DNA of 6,219 bases, taken from positions 31,676 through 37,894 of the forward strand of contig PAHQ01000016.1 of assembly GCA_002705125.1 (NCBI GenBank), written 5' to 3'. Every line of letters begins with the position of its first letter. The stretch's first letter is position 1. Source of the stretch: Verrucomicrobiales bacterium (GTDB taxonomy: Bacteria > Verrucomicrobiota > Verrucomicrobiia > Verrucomicrobiales > DEV007). Positions 5,674 to 6,219 of this stretch are shown one piece after another. A model generated the notes under the pieces. That model was not told the DNA's origin. It worked only from the letters and a program-made list of their open reading frames with translations, and made no database searches. Both the position numbers and the translations under genes were made by a program.

Positions 5674-6219
5674 CTATAAGTATTTATCAAAATCATCAAT
5701 GAAAGGTTTGATGTCTTCCATAAGAACTGCGTCAGGATTACACCTCAGAACCATTCCATCAAGATACATTAAACTTCGAACTATTGCGAAAATCCCTTGA
5801 TGAAAAGACATGCCTGTCTCAACTCCAAGTTTAATTGTTTCCATCATTTGTCGAGTGAGACTAATCTCAGAAACGCTTTTTCCTGGAAAGTCTTTATAAA
5901 GATCGACGAGGTCTAGTTTAAATTTTTCCATAGCTGCCCCAGTAAGAGGAACCTCTGCCATTTCGCTAAGGGAATTTGCAGCTTTATTGAAATCATTTTC
6001 CGTAAGCGATTTAAAAAAGTAAAATAGCCCTTTCCTTATCTTTGAATTAACTCGGCCAATATATCCCGTATCAATGAAATAGAATCTACTTTGAGCCTCA
6101 TCAACTAAAACATTTCCTGGGTGAAGATCACCATGGAAAATTCCCTTACAGAACATATAGTAACCATGAACTTTAAAGAGTTCCAAAAGTGTATTGTATT
6201 CAAGCTTCCCTTCATCTAT
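5674..6219 (-). CDS. UbiB/AarF/ABC1-family atypical kinase, C-terminal part (5' end outside window)
   Basis: The last 181 residues of a protein-kinase-like ATPase of the ABC1/UbiB family; members in bacteria assist isoprenoid-quinone synthesis or lipid-linked functions. Visible are the catalytic-loop motif HGDLHPGN (29-36 of the fragment) and the metal-binding motif FIDTGYIGR (48-56), where the usual D-F-G is D-T-G. The typical tail follows, with a helix around IVRSLMYLDGMVLRCNPDAV and a final stretch ending FDDFDKYL-like (IDDFDKYL). No C-terminal membrane helices are seen, unlike E. coli UbiB, so it may be a soluble or AarF-like member. The frame stays open to the window edge; a TTG at 6186 is internal. 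Its stop codon (5676-5674) directly abuts the stop of the convergent sulfatase with no gap. A link to the arsenic or polysaccharide genes is not apparent. The precise role is uncertain. Confidence 0.88.
   Translation of the reverse strand: MDEGKLEYNTLLELFKVHGYYMFCKGIFHGDLHPGNVLVDEAQSRFYFIDTGYIGRVNSKIRKGLFYFFKSLTENDFNKAANSLSEMAEVPLTGAAMEKFKLDLVDLYKDFPGKSVSEISLTRQMMETIKLGVETGMSFHQGIFAIVRSLMYLDGMVLRCNPDAVLMEDIKPFIDDFDKYL

Noticed and set aside
6184..6186. TTG as a start codon for the UbiB-like gene
   Set aside because: The frame stays open through all 11 codons between it and the window edge, and the visible part lacks the N-terminal half of the family, so the true start lies outside the window.
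1..6219. CRISPR array, tandem repeats, insertion sequence ends or tRNA genes
   Set aside because: No regularly spaced repeat, transposase fragment, target duplication or tRNA-like cloverleaf was seen in reading both strands.

Overview
The window is AT-rich (about 40% G+C by eye) and fully bacterial in layout: six genes packed with short gaps, with no RNA genes, insertion sequences or CRISPR. It carries two secreted sulfatases of different subfamilies, a secreted family 10 pectate lyase, an arsenic-resistance operon and part of a UbiB/AarF-type kinase. Almost no gene has a recognisable Shine-Dalgarno sequence. Many secreted sulfatases next to polysaccharide lyases are typical of polysaccharide-degrading members of the Planctomycetes-Verrucomicrobia-Lentisphaerae group (marine Lentisphaerota, Verrucomicrobiota or Kiritimatiellota) and of some Bacteroidota. 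I favour the former, but the lineage is an inference from gene content.

Left part (1-2590): an S1 sulfatase reads leftward off the window edge (1381 to 1), and a PL10 pectate lyase reads rightward from about 1493. The two are divergent from a short shared upstream region. Both have signal peptides, so they look like a small secreted module attacking an acidic, possibly sulfated, uronic-acid-containing polysaccharide.

Middle (about 2600-4257): a compact operon of arsR, thioredoxin-type arsC and a GlpF-like aquaglyceroporin, with gaps of 12 and 14 bases. No arsenite pump (ArsB or Acr3) is present in the window. This is the gene set of the aqpS-type route: arsenate is reduced to arsenite by ArsC, and arsenite leaves downhill through the channel. 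A 36-bp near-perfect palindrome sits 6 bases before arsR, overlaps a plausible promoter -10 edge and contains the only decent ribosome-binding sequence in the window. It is a strong candidate for the autoregulatory ArsR operator.

Right part (4333-6219): a second secreted sulfatase follows the channel gene on the same strand after 75 bases. Its active-site signature is non-canonical (C-R-P-S-L, lacking the Arg at +4 that the formylglycine-generating enzyme motif normally has). It ends base-to-base against a convergent UbiB/AarF-family gene whose 5' part lies outside the window.

Most worth a second look: the variant sulfatase, the pump-less ars operon with its palindrome and cysteine-rich ArsR, and the placement of arsenic genes inside what looks like a polysaccharide-degradation neighbourhood.
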